DNA of 64,000 nt from Pedobacter sp. UBA4863 (GCF_002399615.1 NZ_DHDZ01000059.1:82267-146266), one strand, 5' to 3'; shown: positions 46,952-55,360, numbered from the stretch's first letter. The notes: generated from the letters alone by a model not told the origin. Numbers and translations: made by a program.

Positions 46952-47025
46952 TACGTTTTAAGTTGTAAGTTCTACGTTCTGGGCTTACAACTTAAAACGT
47001 ATCACTTAAAACGTATCACTTAAAA
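46952..47025 (+). repeat. 18-bp inverted repeat plus 14-bp tandem leader of comB
   Basis: TACGTTTTAAGTTGTAAG and its exact complement (46984-47001) flank 14 bases. The unit CTTAAAACGTATCA is then repeated twice from 46991 and a third time in part (CTTAAAA), ending exactly at the comB start codon. Confidence 0.8.
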
Positions 47026-47739
47026 ATGCCAAAAATAGAAGTTTGTTTAACGCCCGCTCTGCTAAATTTATATGCTATCGAGCATAGTATTGTGGTTGTT
47101 ATCGATATTTTGAGGGCAACTTCTTCCATTACTTACGGTATAGAAAATGGGGCAGCAGCAATTATTCCGGTGATGAATGTGGAAGATTGTTTAAACTATG
47201 CTGATAAGGGTTGTTTGTTGGCAGCCGAGCGTAATGGCGAAGTAGTTAAGGGCTACGATTTTGGGAATTCGCCTTTTTCTTACACTGCCGATAAAGTAGC
47301 TGGAAAAACCATTGTGTTAACTACCACCAATGGTACCAAGGCCATGCGCATGGCCCAAGAAAGGGCACACCAAGTAATTGTAGGTTCGTTTCTTAACCTA
47401 ACTTCGGTTTGTAATTATCTTAAAAAAGAGAATAAAGATGTGTTGCTCCTTTGTGCAGGTTGGAAAGATAATTTTAATTTGGAAGATACTTTATTTGCTG
47501 GTGCTGTGGTAGAACAGTTGCAAAATGATTTTACCGTAGGCGATGATTCTAGTGTGGCTGCGTTAGATATGTATCAATTGGCTAAAGGTGACTTACGAGC
47601 GTATTTGAAGAAATCTTCGCACAGTCACCGTTTGATAAAATTGAACATCGAAGAAGATGTACAGTTTTGTTTAAAAACAGATGTGTGTAAAACTATTCCG
47701 GTTTTGGAGGGTGAAAAACTGATCTCCCTAGCAACCTAA
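47026..47739 (+). CDS. comB: 2-phosphosulfolactate phosphatase (ComB-like)
   Basis: A 237-residue protein of the ComB family, which hydrolyses 2-phosphosulfolactate in archaeal coenzyme M synthesis; in Bacteroidota the physiological role is unclear and may relate to sulfonates such as sulfolactate. Family features are VVIDILRATSSITYGIENGA, LLAAERNGEVVKGYDFGNSP and VLTTTNGTKAM. The last residues and stop overlap a degenerate palindromic repeat. Neighbours give no sulfonate-pathway context. Confidence 0.9.
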   Translation: MPKIEVCLTPALLNLYAIEHSIVVVIDILRATSSITYGIENGAAAIIPVMNVEDCLNYADKGCLLAAERNGEVVKGYDFGNSPFSYTADKVAGKTIVLTTTNGTKAMRMAQERAHQVIVGSFLNLTSVCNYLKKENKDVLLLCAGWKDNFNLEDTLFAGAVVEQLQNDFTVGDDSSVAALDMYQLAKGDLRAYLKKSSHSHRLIKLNIEEDVQFCLKTDVCKTIPVLEGEKLISLAT

Positions 47740-47755
47740 AGAGGGAGTTAGCAAA
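47724..47755. repeat. Degenerate CCCCTAAAGGGG-family copy at the end of comB
   Basis: CTCCCTAGCAACCTAAAGAGGGAGTT resembles the complement of the copy at the thrA stop (CCCCTAGCCCCCTGAAGGGGGA). It encodes the final ISLAT of ComB and its stop. Confidence 0.55.
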
Positions 47756-47783
47756 TTATAAATTAATAGTGCGCTAGAAAACA

Positions 47784-47810
47784 AAGTTTCCTTTAGGTGA
47801 TTTGGGAGTT
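47784..47810. repeat. Degenerate CCCCTAAAGGGG-family copy at the end of the patatin gene
   Basis: TTTCCTTTAGGTGATTTGGGAGTTC resembles the complement of the thrB copy. On the - strand it encodes the last residues (NSQIT) and the stop of the patatin-like protein. Confidence 0.55.
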
Positions 47811-48569
47811 CATTAACTGCCTAAAACTCTCGCTACTTTTAATTGTTTTTAATGCTTCTTCGTGGGCCAACCAATAAATGGTTTCGGCTTTTTTAGTGTC
47901 AAAAGTACTGATCTCGCCCATTCCCTTTGGTTCAATCATCAAATTGCAGCATTTAGATTTTCTTTCCATGTCGTGATTGATTGACATAATGCCCGTTCGT
48001 TGCATTAACCGGGTAATACCTACAATTTTATTTACAGACCTTAAATGGTTGCAGGTAGAACCAATAATGTAATCAACTTTGTTTAACAAGGGTTCTACAG
48101 GGAAGTTGTTTAGCACGCCACCATCTACGTACATTTGCCCATCCATCATAATGGGCTTAAATACCCCAGGAATACAGCACGAGGCATGTATGGCTCTAAT
48201 TAAAGGGCCTTTGGTAAAGTAGGCTACATTGCCCTCGCTAAAATTGGTGGTGCAAATGGTAAGTGGAGTTTTTAAATCTTCGATGTGCGCAGGCAAGTAC
48301 GTTTTGAAAATATCTCCGGTTCTTTCAATATTTATTAAGCCTAATGATCCAAAGGCTGGGCGTATAAATTTAATTAGCTTCGTTTTCATGAAGATATTAA
48401 AAGTTTCTTCGGGGTCAATTCCGGCGGCATAAAAAGCCCCAGCAATAGCACCTGCGCTTGTGCCTGTAATATGGCTAAACTGAATGCCTGTTTTTTTGAG
48501 TGCACTAAGTACACCTAGATGGGCAATGCCTCTTACCCCGCCTCCGCTTAATACAATACCAACTTTCAT
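47793..48569 (-). CDS. Patatin-like phospholipase
   Basis: A 258-residue lipid acyl hydrolase of the RssA/patatin type. The catalytic dyad is evident: GVVSG-type glycine loop GIVLSGGGVRGIAHLG, the nucleophile serine in GTSAGAIAGAF (about S40) and the aspartate in YVDGGVLNNFPVEPLL. No signal peptide is seen, so it is likely cytoplasmic. Its C-terminus is encoded by repeat DNA. It is convergent with comB. Confidence 0.92.
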   Translation of the reverse strand: MKVGIVLSGGGVRGIAHLGVLSALKKTGIQFSHITGTSAGAIAGAFYAAGIDPEETFNIFMKTKLIKFIRPAFGSLGLINIERTGDIFKTYLPAHIEDLKTPLTICTTNFSEGNVAYFTKGPLIRAIHASCCIPGVFKPIMMDGQMYVDGGVLNNFPVEPLLNKVDYIIGSTCNHLRSVNKIVGITRLMQRTGIMSINHDMERKSKCCNLMIEPKGMGEISTFDTKKAETIYWLAHEEALKTIKSSESFRQLMNSQIT

Positions 48570-48658
48570 GTTTAGTTAATGTGATGATTTGTTAATTCGA
48601 TAATGTGATAATTGATAGTTTGAAAATGCGATAATTAGCTAATTATGGTATCGGCCAA

Positions 48659-49702
48659 TTACTTCATTAGTTTAGGTTTATACTTCGATTTGGTCAATAT
48701 CTTCTGCGCATCGGTATCGGCCATTAATTGTTGCAAAGTAATTTCTGGGTTTTCTTTCATGTATTTGCGTACAATTTGCCAGCCTGTCCAAACTCCTAAT
48801 TTTGGTGCCGATGCATTGTTTTCTCCCAAGCCTGGCGTAAATGGGCCCTCGCTTAAATAAACTTGTATTTTAGTGTAATCAGTTTCGTAAAGGAGGTTGT
48901 TTTCTAAGTAAAAAGCCCAAATTTCACTCTCAAACTCTTTACACCAAGTTAATTGCTTTGCTGTATAGCCAATTTTTACACTGTCGGGCAAATGATTTGG
49001 CAGCACTTGTTCCATAAAGTAGAGCACTTTTCCATTGTAGATCATTTTTGCCAACAGGCTGCGGTCTTCATCTTGTTCTTTAAATAAGGTCTCTCTAGCG
49101 TAGTATTCGCTTACACGGGGCACAATATATTCGGGGGTAAATCTTCTAGACACATATAGCGGAATGCTGTGTACCAAGGCACCATAAAATTTACTGTCTT
49201 TGCCCAAAAACATATCTAAACCAATGCCCACATAGTTGTCGCCAATTGGCGTTTGGTATGCAAAACCAGATAGAAAACCGATAAAGCGTGGAATTGGAGC
49301 CTTGGGGTAATAGTACTTCATGTACTTAAAAGTTTCGGTAAGTGCTTTTTCTGTTTTGTCAAGGTTCGGAAAAACGCTATCTACCTCGTGGTTAAGATGG
49401 GTGTAGGCTTTATTTTTGTCTTCATAGAGCCCTTGCAATATTTGTTGGCGAGTATAACTTTCGTTGCCCACCATTTTGAAGATGAAATCTTCGTAAAACG
49501 CTCCGTATTTCTTGTGTAATAGGCTATCGGTTAGTTGAATTGGCTTTCCTCTTAGGTTGTAAAGGTCTTTGTCAAATCGCTCTATCTTTATATCGAGATT
49601 TATATGGCCTACATTGGGCTTTTTGTTTTCACTGCACGAAAAAAAAAGCATAGCACATAGAAAAAATAAATAACTTTGGCAAAGTTTGGTTTTATGTATC
49701 AT
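48659..49702 (-). CDS. gldB: Gliding-motility-type lipoprotein GldB
   Basis: About 347 residues. I set the start at 49702 (MIHKTKLCQSYLFFLCAMLFFSCS), which gives a lipoprotein signal with lipobox FSC; the longer frame from 49930 would run into the divergent gene. IERFDKDLYNLRG, RFIGFLSGFAYQTPIG and the later GVWTGWQIVRKYM are typical of GldB. GldB is an essential part of Bacteroidota gliding but also exists in non-motile relatives. The usual gldC partner is not present here. nadE lies nearby, an arrangement I recall from Flavobacterium. Confidence 0.88.
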   Translation of the reverse strand: MIHKTKLCQSYLFFLCAMLFFSCSENKKPNVGHINLDIKIERFDKDLYNLRGKPIQLTDSLLHKKYGAFYEDFIFKMVGNESYTRQQILQGLYEDKNKAYTHLNHEVDSVFPNLDKTEKALTETFKYMKYYYPKAPIPRFIGFLSGFAYQTPIGDNYVGIGLDMFLGKDSKFYGALVHSIPLYVSRRFTPEYIVPRVSEYYARETLFKEQDEDRSLLAKMIYNGKVLYFMEQVLPNHLPDSVKIGYTAKQLTWCKEFESEIWAFYLENNLLYETDYTKIQVYLSEGPFTPGLGENNASAPKLGVWTGWQIVRKYMKENPEITLQQLMADTDAQKILTKSKYKPKLMK

Positions 49703-49708
49703 TGCTAA

Positions 49709-49716
49709 CAAATATA
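49709..49716 (-). promoter_or_regulatory. Candidate -7 promoter box for gldB
   Basis: Read on the - strand, TATATTTG fits TAnnTTTG and ends 6 bases before the chosen ATG. This supports the shorter start but again implies a very short or absent leader. Confidence 0.4.
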
Positions 49717-49781
49717 TAAAACGAATATGAACTGTAGTTATCAGATTATTGCATAATATTGAAAACATAAATATTTTACTT

Positions 49782-50435
49782 ATGAAAAGAACATTATTAG
49801 CGTTATTATTTTCAATCACCTCTGCAAGTTTATTTGCGCAAGAGGCATCGCAGGTTAGATTAGGGCTTACGGCACATCCAAATTTTGGTTTTTTAAAAGT
49901 GGAGAACGGCGAGGGAAGTGGTTTAAGCACGGGCTTTACTTATGGTTTAATGAGCGATTTTGAATTTGCCGAAAATTATTGCTTTGCAACAGGGTTAACG
50001 GTAACCAGCGTTAACGGAGCGGGTAAAATCATTAATTATCAGCCTTATCATAATGCTTCGGCAGGGCAAACAGCCTATGATGTAAAGTATAAAATGCAAT
50101 ATTTGCAGATACCACTTTCTATTAAATTAAAAACCGACGAAAAGGACGATATGAAATGGTACGGCCAGTTTGGCCTAACTACCGATTTTAGGATTGGTGC
50201 CCGCCAAGATGTAGAACAAGCAAATACTCCTTTGGCAGAAGATCTTAAGGCTACCAATAATACCAAGTTTTTAAGAGCAGGAATGCTTATTGGTGGTGGC
50301 GTAGAGTATCGCTTAAGTGGAAAAACGAGTTTGTTGGGCGGAATTACCTATAATAATGGTTTAACCAATATTGCTAAAAAACCGCATACGGTTAAAAATC
50401 ATTATGTAGCATTAAATATTGGCGTATTTTTTTAG
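49782..50435 (+). CDS. Outer-membrane beta-barrel protein (PorT-like family)
   Basis: A 217-residue barrel starting at 49782 (MKRTLLALLFSITSASLFAQ), a good signal peptide. The mature chain has about eight strands with patterns such as GFTYGLMSDFEF, YLQIPLSIKLKT and LIGGGVEYRLSGKTSLLGGITYNNG, and ends in FF, as needed for barrel assembly. It is of the pfam13568 (PorT-like) type; this is a broad family, so a role in T9SS is not implied. It is divergent from gldB. Confidence 0.85.
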   Translation: MKRTLLALLFSITSASLFAQEASQVRLGLTAHPNFGFLKVENGEGSGLSTGFTYGLMSDFEFAENYCFATGLTVTSVNGAGKIINYQPYHNASAGQTAYDVKYKMQYLQIPLSIKLKTDEKDDMKWYGQFGLTTDFRIGARQDVEQANTPLAEDLKATNNTKFLRAGMLIGGGVEYRLSGKTSLLGGITYNNGLTNIAKKPHTVKNHYVALNIGVFF

Positions 50436-50463
50436 TAGCCGATTAAAATATTTGATTGATGAA

Positions 50464-50499
50464 ACAAGCCTTAATTAAGGCTTGTTTTTTTATTTTTGT
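50464..50499 (+). terminator. Terminator overlapping the nadE promoter
   Basis: AACAAGCCTTAA and TTAAGGCTTGTT are perfect inverted arms with no spacer, followed by a T-run. The T-run continues into TATTTTTG, the putative -7 box of nadE. Confidence 0.85.
50491..50498 (+). promoter_or_regulatory. Candidate -7 promoter box for nadE
   Basis: TATTTTTG fits TAnnTTTG and ends 4 bases before the nadE ATG. It shares bases with the terminator T-run of the upstream gene. Confidence 0.4.
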
Positions 50500-50502
50500 A
50501 CT

Positions 50503-52143
50503 ATGAAAATTGCATTGGCACAACTTAACTACCATATCGGTAATTTCGAAAATAATACACAAAAAATTATTTCCAATATTGCTTTGGCAAAGCTAAAAGG
50601 GGCAGATGTTGTCGTGTTTGCAGAGTTGGCAATTTGTGGTTACCCGCCACGCGATTTTCTGGAGTTCGAAGATTTTATATCGCTCTGCGAAAAAGCTGCG
50701 CAAGAGATTGCAAAACATTGTACAGGTATAGCTTGTATTGTGGGCTTGCCTGCTAAAAATCCGGTACTAGCAGGTAAAGACTTGTTTAATGCCGCTTATT
50801 TTATTGCCAATGGCGAAGTGAAGCAAATTGTAAAGAAAGCTTTGTTGCCTACGTACGATGTGTTTGATGAATATCGCTATTTTGAGCCTAATACAGTTTT
50901 TGATTGTGTGGATTATGAAGGCAAAAAAATTGCGTTGACCATTTGCGAAGACCTTTGGAACATCAATGATGATCCACTATACGTTTCTTGCCCAATGGAT
51001 GAGCTGATTAAGCAGCAGCCCGACTTGATGATTAACATTGCGGCTTCGCCATTTGATTACGGGCACGATGAAGACCGCATAAAAGTACTTTCTGATAATG
51101 CCAAAAAATATCAGTTGCCTTTATTTTATGTAAACCAGGTTGGTGCACAAACAGAAATTATTTTTGATGGGGGCTCTTTGGTATTTGATGAAGAAGGTTC
51201 GCTAAAAGCAGAAATGAAGTACTTTGAGGAAGATCTACAGGTTTTCGATTTGGAAGAAATAGCGCATGTAAAGAACAAATATCCAGCGGCAGAAAGAACT
51301 TCAGATATTGAACAAATACACGACGCATTAGTTTTGGGTATCAAAGATTATTTTGCAAAATCAGGTTTTCAAAAAGCCGTTTTGGGACTTTCTGGTGGTA
51401 TAGATTCGGCTGTGGTTTGTGCTTTGGCATGTAGGGCTTTAGGTGCCGAAAATGTGATGGCTGTTTTAATGCCTTCTAAATATTCTACAGACCACTCGGT
51501 ACAAGATGCTTTGGATCTGGTAAATAACATTGGCTGCAAGCACGAAATTATTCCAATTGCAGCAGCTGCCGATGCTTTTGATCTCATGTTGGCAAAACCT
51601 TTCGAAGGGTTGGCGTTTAACTTGACGGAAGAGAATATCCAAGCTCGTTGCCGCGGAATTGTAGTAATGGCTATGTCTAATAAGTTTGGCTATATTTTGC
51701 TCAATACTTCGAACAAAAGTGAGTGTGCTGTTGGTTACGGAACTTTGTACGGTGATATGTGTGGCGCCATTAGCGTTATTGGCGATGTTTATAAAACACA
51801 GGTTTTTAATTTGGCCAGATACATTAATAAGGATAGAGAGATTATTCCAGTTAATACGATCGTTAAACCACCATCGGCAGAGTTAAGGCCAGATCAAAAA
51901 GACTCTGATTCGTTGCCCGAATACGATATTTTAGATCAAATCCTATATCAACACATAGAACTTAAGAAAGGCTCGAAAGAGATTATTGCCCAAGGTTTTG
52001 AGGAAACTTTAGTGAAACGCATTTTGCGCATGGTAAATTTGGCAGAGTTTAAACGTTATCAAACCCCGCCAATTTTAAGGGTATCGCCTAAAGCTTTTGG
52101 CATGGGCAGGCGTATGCCAATTGTTGGCAAGTATATGGACTAG
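50503..52143 (+). CDS. nadE: Glutamine-dependent NAD+ synthetase
   Basis: A 546-residue two-domain enzyme for the last step of NAD synthesis. The N-terminal nitrilase-type glutaminase (about 1-260) shows VVFAELAICGYPP (catalytic Glu), KKALLPTYDVFDE (Lys) and ALTICEDLWN (Cys). The C-terminal synthetase begins with the ATP loop GLSGGIDSAVVCALA and has GKTSNKSE-like NTSNKSECAVGYGTLYGD and KPPSAELRPDQKDSDSLP. The start is the ATG at 50503 (MKIALAQLNYHIG); an upstream TTG is not needed. Confidence 0.97.
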   Translation: MKIALAQLNYHIGNFENNTQKIISNIALAKLKGADVVVFAELAICGYPPRDFLEFEDFISLCEKAAQEIAKHCTGIACIVGLPAKNPVLAGKDLFNAAYFIANGEVKQIVKKALLPTYDVFDEYRYFEPNTVFDCVDYEGKKIALTICEDLWNINDDPLYVSCPMDELIKQQPDLMINIAASPFDYGHDEDRIKVLSDNAKKYQLPLFYVNQVGAQTEIIFDGGSLVFDEEGSLKAEMKYFEEDLQVFDLEEIAHVKNKYPAAERTSDIEQIHDALVLGIKDYFAKSGFQKAVLGLSGGIDSAVVCALACRALGAENVMAVLMPSKYSTDHSVQDALDLVNNIGCKHEIIPIAAAADAFDLMLAKPFEGLAFNLTEENIQARCRGIVVMAMSNKFGYILLNTSNKSECAVGYGTLYGDMCGAISVIGDVYKTQVFNLARYINKDREIIPVNTIVKPPSAELRPDQKDSDSLPEYDILDQILYQHIELKKGSKEIIAQGFEETLVKRILRMVNLAEFKRYQTPPILRVSPKAFGMGRRMPIVGKYMD

Positions 52144-52357
52144 GGAGGTGTACGATTTTAGACTGACGAATTACGATTGAGTTCTATAATAGCAGCGTAA
52201 TGGTAGTGCTGCAGTTGAACTGTATTCCTGCCTGTCCCAAATTTACTTCGGGGCTTTCATTTTCCGATTTAACATTGGGCTCCACCACTATAATTAGGGC
52301 TGTAATTAAGGTTTAGTAACCCGTCATTACGAGTTTACTAAGCAATCTGGTAAATAC
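52144..52357. other. Convergent gap with degenerate repeat words
   Basis: Between nadE and lspA. Words such as CGTCATTACGAG and AAGCAATCT near 52.3 kb look like remnants of a common intergenic palindrome family. No gene is seen. Confidence 0.45.
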
Positions 52358-52888
52358 TTAAACAGGTGCCTCTTCCTGGTCGGCCTCGGGTTTTTTAATT
52401 CTCGCTGCAGTTAAATTCTGCAACAACAATAAACCAATACCGATCATGATCGAAACATCGGCCATGTTAAAAATACCTGTTCTAAACAGTACGAAATCCA
52501 TGTGTAGGAAATCGGTTACCGAGCCATAAACAATCCTATCGTAGATGTTGCCAATGCCACCGCCAATTAAAAAGCAAATACCAATTTGCATTAAACGTGG
52601 CAAATGTTTGTTAGAATACAAGAACCATAAGCCATAGGCCAGTACCAAAGTGGGTAAAACGGTAAGTACTATAATTCTAATAATTTCGGGCAAATTACTT
52701 CCTGCACTTAAAAATGCACCAGTATTTTCTACCAAGGTTAAAGTAAAACGATCTTTTATAACTTCAATTTGTTCGTAAGGCTCAATGTTTTTTCTGGCAA
52801 TTACTTTAGAAAATTGGTCGCAACCTAAATTTAAGGCTACGATAAGTAGGAGGAAAGCGAATTTTAAGGAGGTTTTACTTTTGATCAT
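52358..52888 (-). CDS. lspA: Lipoprotein signal peptidase (signal peptidase II)
   Basis: A 176-residue inner-membrane aspartic protease that cuts prolipoproteins before the lipidated cysteine. Four membrane helices are visible, plus the conserved VENTGAFLSAGS, GGGIGNIYDRIVYGSVTDFL (first catalytic Asp) and FNMADVSI (second Asp). It is followed in the same direction, from the transcription point of view preceded, by lnt, so two lipoprotein-processing genes are adjacent. The C-terminus carries an acidic tail. Confidence 0.96.
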   Translation of the reverse strand: MIKSKTSLKFAFLLLIVALNLGCDQFSKVIARKNIEPYEQIEVIKDRFTLTLVENTGAFLSAGSNLPEIIRIIVLTVLPTLVLAYGLWFLYSNKHLPRLMQIGICFLIGGGIGNIYDRIVYGSVTDFLHMDFVLFRTGIFNMADVSIMIGIGLLLLQNLTAARIKKPEADQEEAPV

Positions 52889-52909
52889 TTATTTAGTTTT
52901 ATAAGTGTA

Positions 52910-52963
52910 GCCACAAATGCACAGATGAAATATCAAATTAGAAAATATCTTCGCATCTGTGGC
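52910..52963. repeat. Palindromic CCACAGAT repeat, third copy
   Basis: GCCACAAATGCACAGAT pairs with the arm ending CGCATCTGTGGC. It lies in the 81-base gap between lnt and lspA. It is related to the copies near 31.1 and 39.9 kb. Confidence 0.65.
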
Positions 52964-52969
52964 AGACTA

Positions 52970-54589
52970 TTATTTCAAAATCCATTTTTTTACTAGGATG
53001 AACAAAGCTGCTATTGCTGCAAAACCAATACATAATTTGGCTATCAAATCGCCATAATTTACGTAGAAAGTTATTTCATCGTTTAGGTTGATGTCTGCTT
53101 TTAATGCGGTGCGTGTCCACCATTTACTTTGCTGTACTACATCGCCACGTTGGTTAATAAAGCCCGAAATACCGGTATTTGCCGAACGTACTACATATCT
53201 TCTGGTTTCGATTGAACGAAGTTTTGCGTATAACAAATGTTGATCTTTACCTGAAGTATTGCCCCACCAACCATCGTTGGTAATTACGGCAATAAACTGC
53301 GCACCTTGTTTAACCGAGCCTGCCACCCAATGGCCCCAAATAGACTCGTAGCAAATTACAGGTGCAACGCCAATGCCGCTGTAAGCATAAAAAACACCTG
53401 GTTCTTCTTGCCAGCCCCAGCTAGAAACACTTCCGCCCAATTTGCTAAATACCGGTGCAAGAAAAGAAAAAGCTTTTGGGAAAGGCATTTTCTCTACACC
53501 TGGTACCAATTTAGATTTGTGGTAAAAAGCTACACTAGCAGAGTTTTCTATTTGTATGGCAGCATTGAAGTGGTCATAAAATCCGCCATTTGGATTTTCT
53601 TTTGCCGATATTGTTCTCTTGTCGTGGTAAAACCGAACACTTTCTATACCTGTAATTAATGTTCCGTTTTTGTATTTTGATAAAAATTGTTGCGCTTGTA
53701 AGTATTCGGGATTACTTCTTATCCTTTCTTCATCGGCATAATTCGGGATAGCCGTTTCTGGCCAAATGAAATATTCGGTGTTGGTTTGTGCAATCGAATC
53801 TGAAAGTTTGGTTAAGATACTAAGCTGCTCGGTGGAAGAAGTAGTGCCGTATTTCTCGTATGGGTCGATATTTGGTTGTACTGTAACTACGTTTACAGGT
53901 ACACTTTTTTCTTCGTAGTTTTTATAGCGATAAATGGAATATCCGATAGGTAAAAGCAATAGTAATGCCCAAATGCCTGCTAGTTTGTACTGCTTTTGAG
54001 ATTTGATTTGTTGGTAGGCTTCGAAAGCTAAGATGTTACTCAGTAGAATCCATAAGGAGCCGCCATAAACTCCCGTAAATTCATACCACTGCACAACTTG
54101 GTGCATGCCTGCAAAGCCATTGCCTAAAGTCATCCAGGGGAAAGCTAAATCCCAAGTTTGGTGCAAATACTCCATGCTAATGTAAAAAGCAATTAATGAG
54201 CTATAGCCAATCCATTTTTTATTGGTGTAGGTGCTTAATCTGTAATACATCCAAAAGGCAAAGGTCATTAATAAAGCTCCCAGTCCGTAAGGGATAAGGG
54301 AAACCAACAGAGATACAATGGTGCCAACAAATCCTGTATTTACAGCATTAATGGAATTAAAAACCCAGTAAATAGAGGCTGTGTTCCAAATTAAAAAGGT
54401 TAAACCTGCGGTAAGGAATACTTTCTTGCCAGTCTTTTTATCAGAAGTGTTTGTGATTTGCTTTAAAGCAATTAGCAGAGGCACTAAGCCTACAAAAAGT
54501 AGCGGTGCAAGCCAATTATGTGGCGGCCAAGCCAACCACATGATAAATGCACTAAGAAGTGCTAAAAGGTAATTTTGTTTGAGTTTCAT
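52970..54589 (-). CDS. lnt: Apolipoprotein N-acyltransferase
   Basis: A 539-residue membrane enzyme that adds the third acyl chain to lipoproteins. About seven to eight membrane helices (residues 1-230, plus one at the C-terminus) frame a nitrilase-type domain with the catalytic triad: Glu in YFIWPETAIPNY, Lys in FYHKSKLVPGVEKMPF and Cys in VAPVICYESIWG. It lies upstream of lspA in the same direction. Predicted lipoproteins in the window include GldB and the glutaminyl cyclase. Confidence 0.94.
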   Translation of the reverse strand: MKLKQNYLLALLSAFIMWLAWPPHNWLAPLLFVGLVPLLIALKQITNTSDKKTGKKVFLTAGLTFLIWNTASIYWVFNSINAVNTGFVGTIVSLLVSLIPYGLGALLMTFAFWMYYRLSTYTNKKWIGYSSLIAFYISMEYLHQTWDLAFPWMTLGNGFAGMHQVVQWYEFTGVYGGSLWILLSNILAFEAYQQIKSQKQYKLAGIWALLLLLPIGYSIYRYKNYEEKSVPVNVVTVQPNIDPYEKYGTTSSTEQLSILTKLSDSIAQTNTEYFIWPETAIPNYADEERIRSNPEYLQAQQFLSKYKNGTLITGIESVRFYHDKRTISAKENPNGGFYDHFNAAIQIENSASVAFYHKSKLVPGVEKMPFPKAFSFLAPVFSKLGGSVSSWGWQEEPGVFYAYSGIGVAPVICYESIWGHWVAGSVKQGAQFIAVITNDGWWGNTSGKDQHLLYAKLRSIETRRYVVRSANTGISGFINQRGDVVQQSKWWTRTALKADINLNDEITFYVNYGDLIAKLCIGFAAIAALFILVKKWILK

Positions 54590-54623
54590 TCGTATTTATC
54601 ACAGTGCATTTCATAGCACGTTA

Positions 54624-54713
54624 TTTCGACGAAGAGTGAGGAGAAAGCTAACAAGATCGCAAGTTGCTAGATTTCTCACTGCACTTTGTTCCGTATCGAA
54701 ATGACGGTAAGTA
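54624..54713. repeat. Long hairpin repeat, GAGAAAGCTA/TAGATTTCTC family
   Basis: Words TTTCGACGAAGAGTGAGGAG and GCTAGATTTCTCACTGC with TCGAAATGACGG form an imperfect palindrome. It shares arms with the element near 39.7 kb. It lies between lnt and the PH/SHOCT gene. Confidence 0.65.
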
Positions 54714-54715
54714 TA

Positions 54716-55360
54716 TTACATGCTATCTAAAATTGCCGCTTTTTTGTGTTCGTACTCTTCGCGAGTAATCAGTTGCTTATCGTACAATGTTTTTAACTTG
54801 ATGAGTTTTTGCTCAATTTCATCTTCTTTATTACCTAACTCAACACCGGTGGTTTCTGGAATTACAATGGCGTCTTCAATGGGTAAATCAATTACTTGTG
54901 GCGTGGCTGGAATGTTAAATGAAGATGCGGTTGCTCTGTTTTCTTCTAGCTTTTGCTGTCTAAGTAATTCTTTGTATTCTTCTAATTGTTGGTTTGCCGC
55001 TTGGTGCAACTTGCGTACTTGCACTTTCGGAATAAAATCGGTTACAATATTTTCTCCCGACTGTGGTACGCAAATAAATTTGGAGCCTAATAAACCTTCT
55101 TTAAAGGAAACTTCTTTAATGTTTTTCCAAGAAATATCCTTAAAGTTCATGGTTAGGCCCAAGTTAGTAGGCGAGCAGTAAAAAATTCTTTTATTGCTGA
55201 TGGCAATGCAGTCTGGCAACAAGTTTACCGCTGGTTTTTTCTGTACGGCTAGGTATAAAATTTCTTCTCCGCTGGTTAATAAATCGTTTAATTTTCCAGC
55301 TACTTTTTCTACGGCTTTCGGGTCTTGTTCGTCGGCCAAAAATCTATCGATGTTAATCAT
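54716..55360 (-). CDS. Bacterial PH-domain protein with C-terminal SHOCT motif
   Basis: A 214-residue cytoplasmic protein. The N-terminal ~110 residues look like a bacterial PH domain (EEILYLAVQKKPAVNLLPDCIAISNKRIFY, KDISWKNIKEVSFKEG). The C-terminal ~30 residues (KLIKLKTLYDKQLITREEYEHKKAAIL) are a SHOCT helix pair. The region between is Gln/Glu rich, then Pro/Ile rich. Function is not known. It overlaps rsmI by 8 bases. Confidence 0.85.
   Translation of the reverse strand: MINIDRFLADEQDPKAVEKVAGKLNDLLTSGEEILYLAVQKKPAVNLLPDCIAISNKRIFYCSPTNLGLTMNFKDISWKNIKEVSFKEGLLGSKFICVPQSGENIVTDFIPKVQVRKLHQAANQQLEEYKELLRQQKLEENRATASSFNIPATPQVIDLPIEDAIVIPETTGVELGNKEDEIEQKLIKLKTLYDKQLITREEYEHKKAAILDSM

Noticed and set aside
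49703..49930. 76-residue N-terminal extension of GldB
   Set aside because: It overlaps the divergent barrel gene and would bury the lipoprotein signal; the start at 49702 explains the lipobox.
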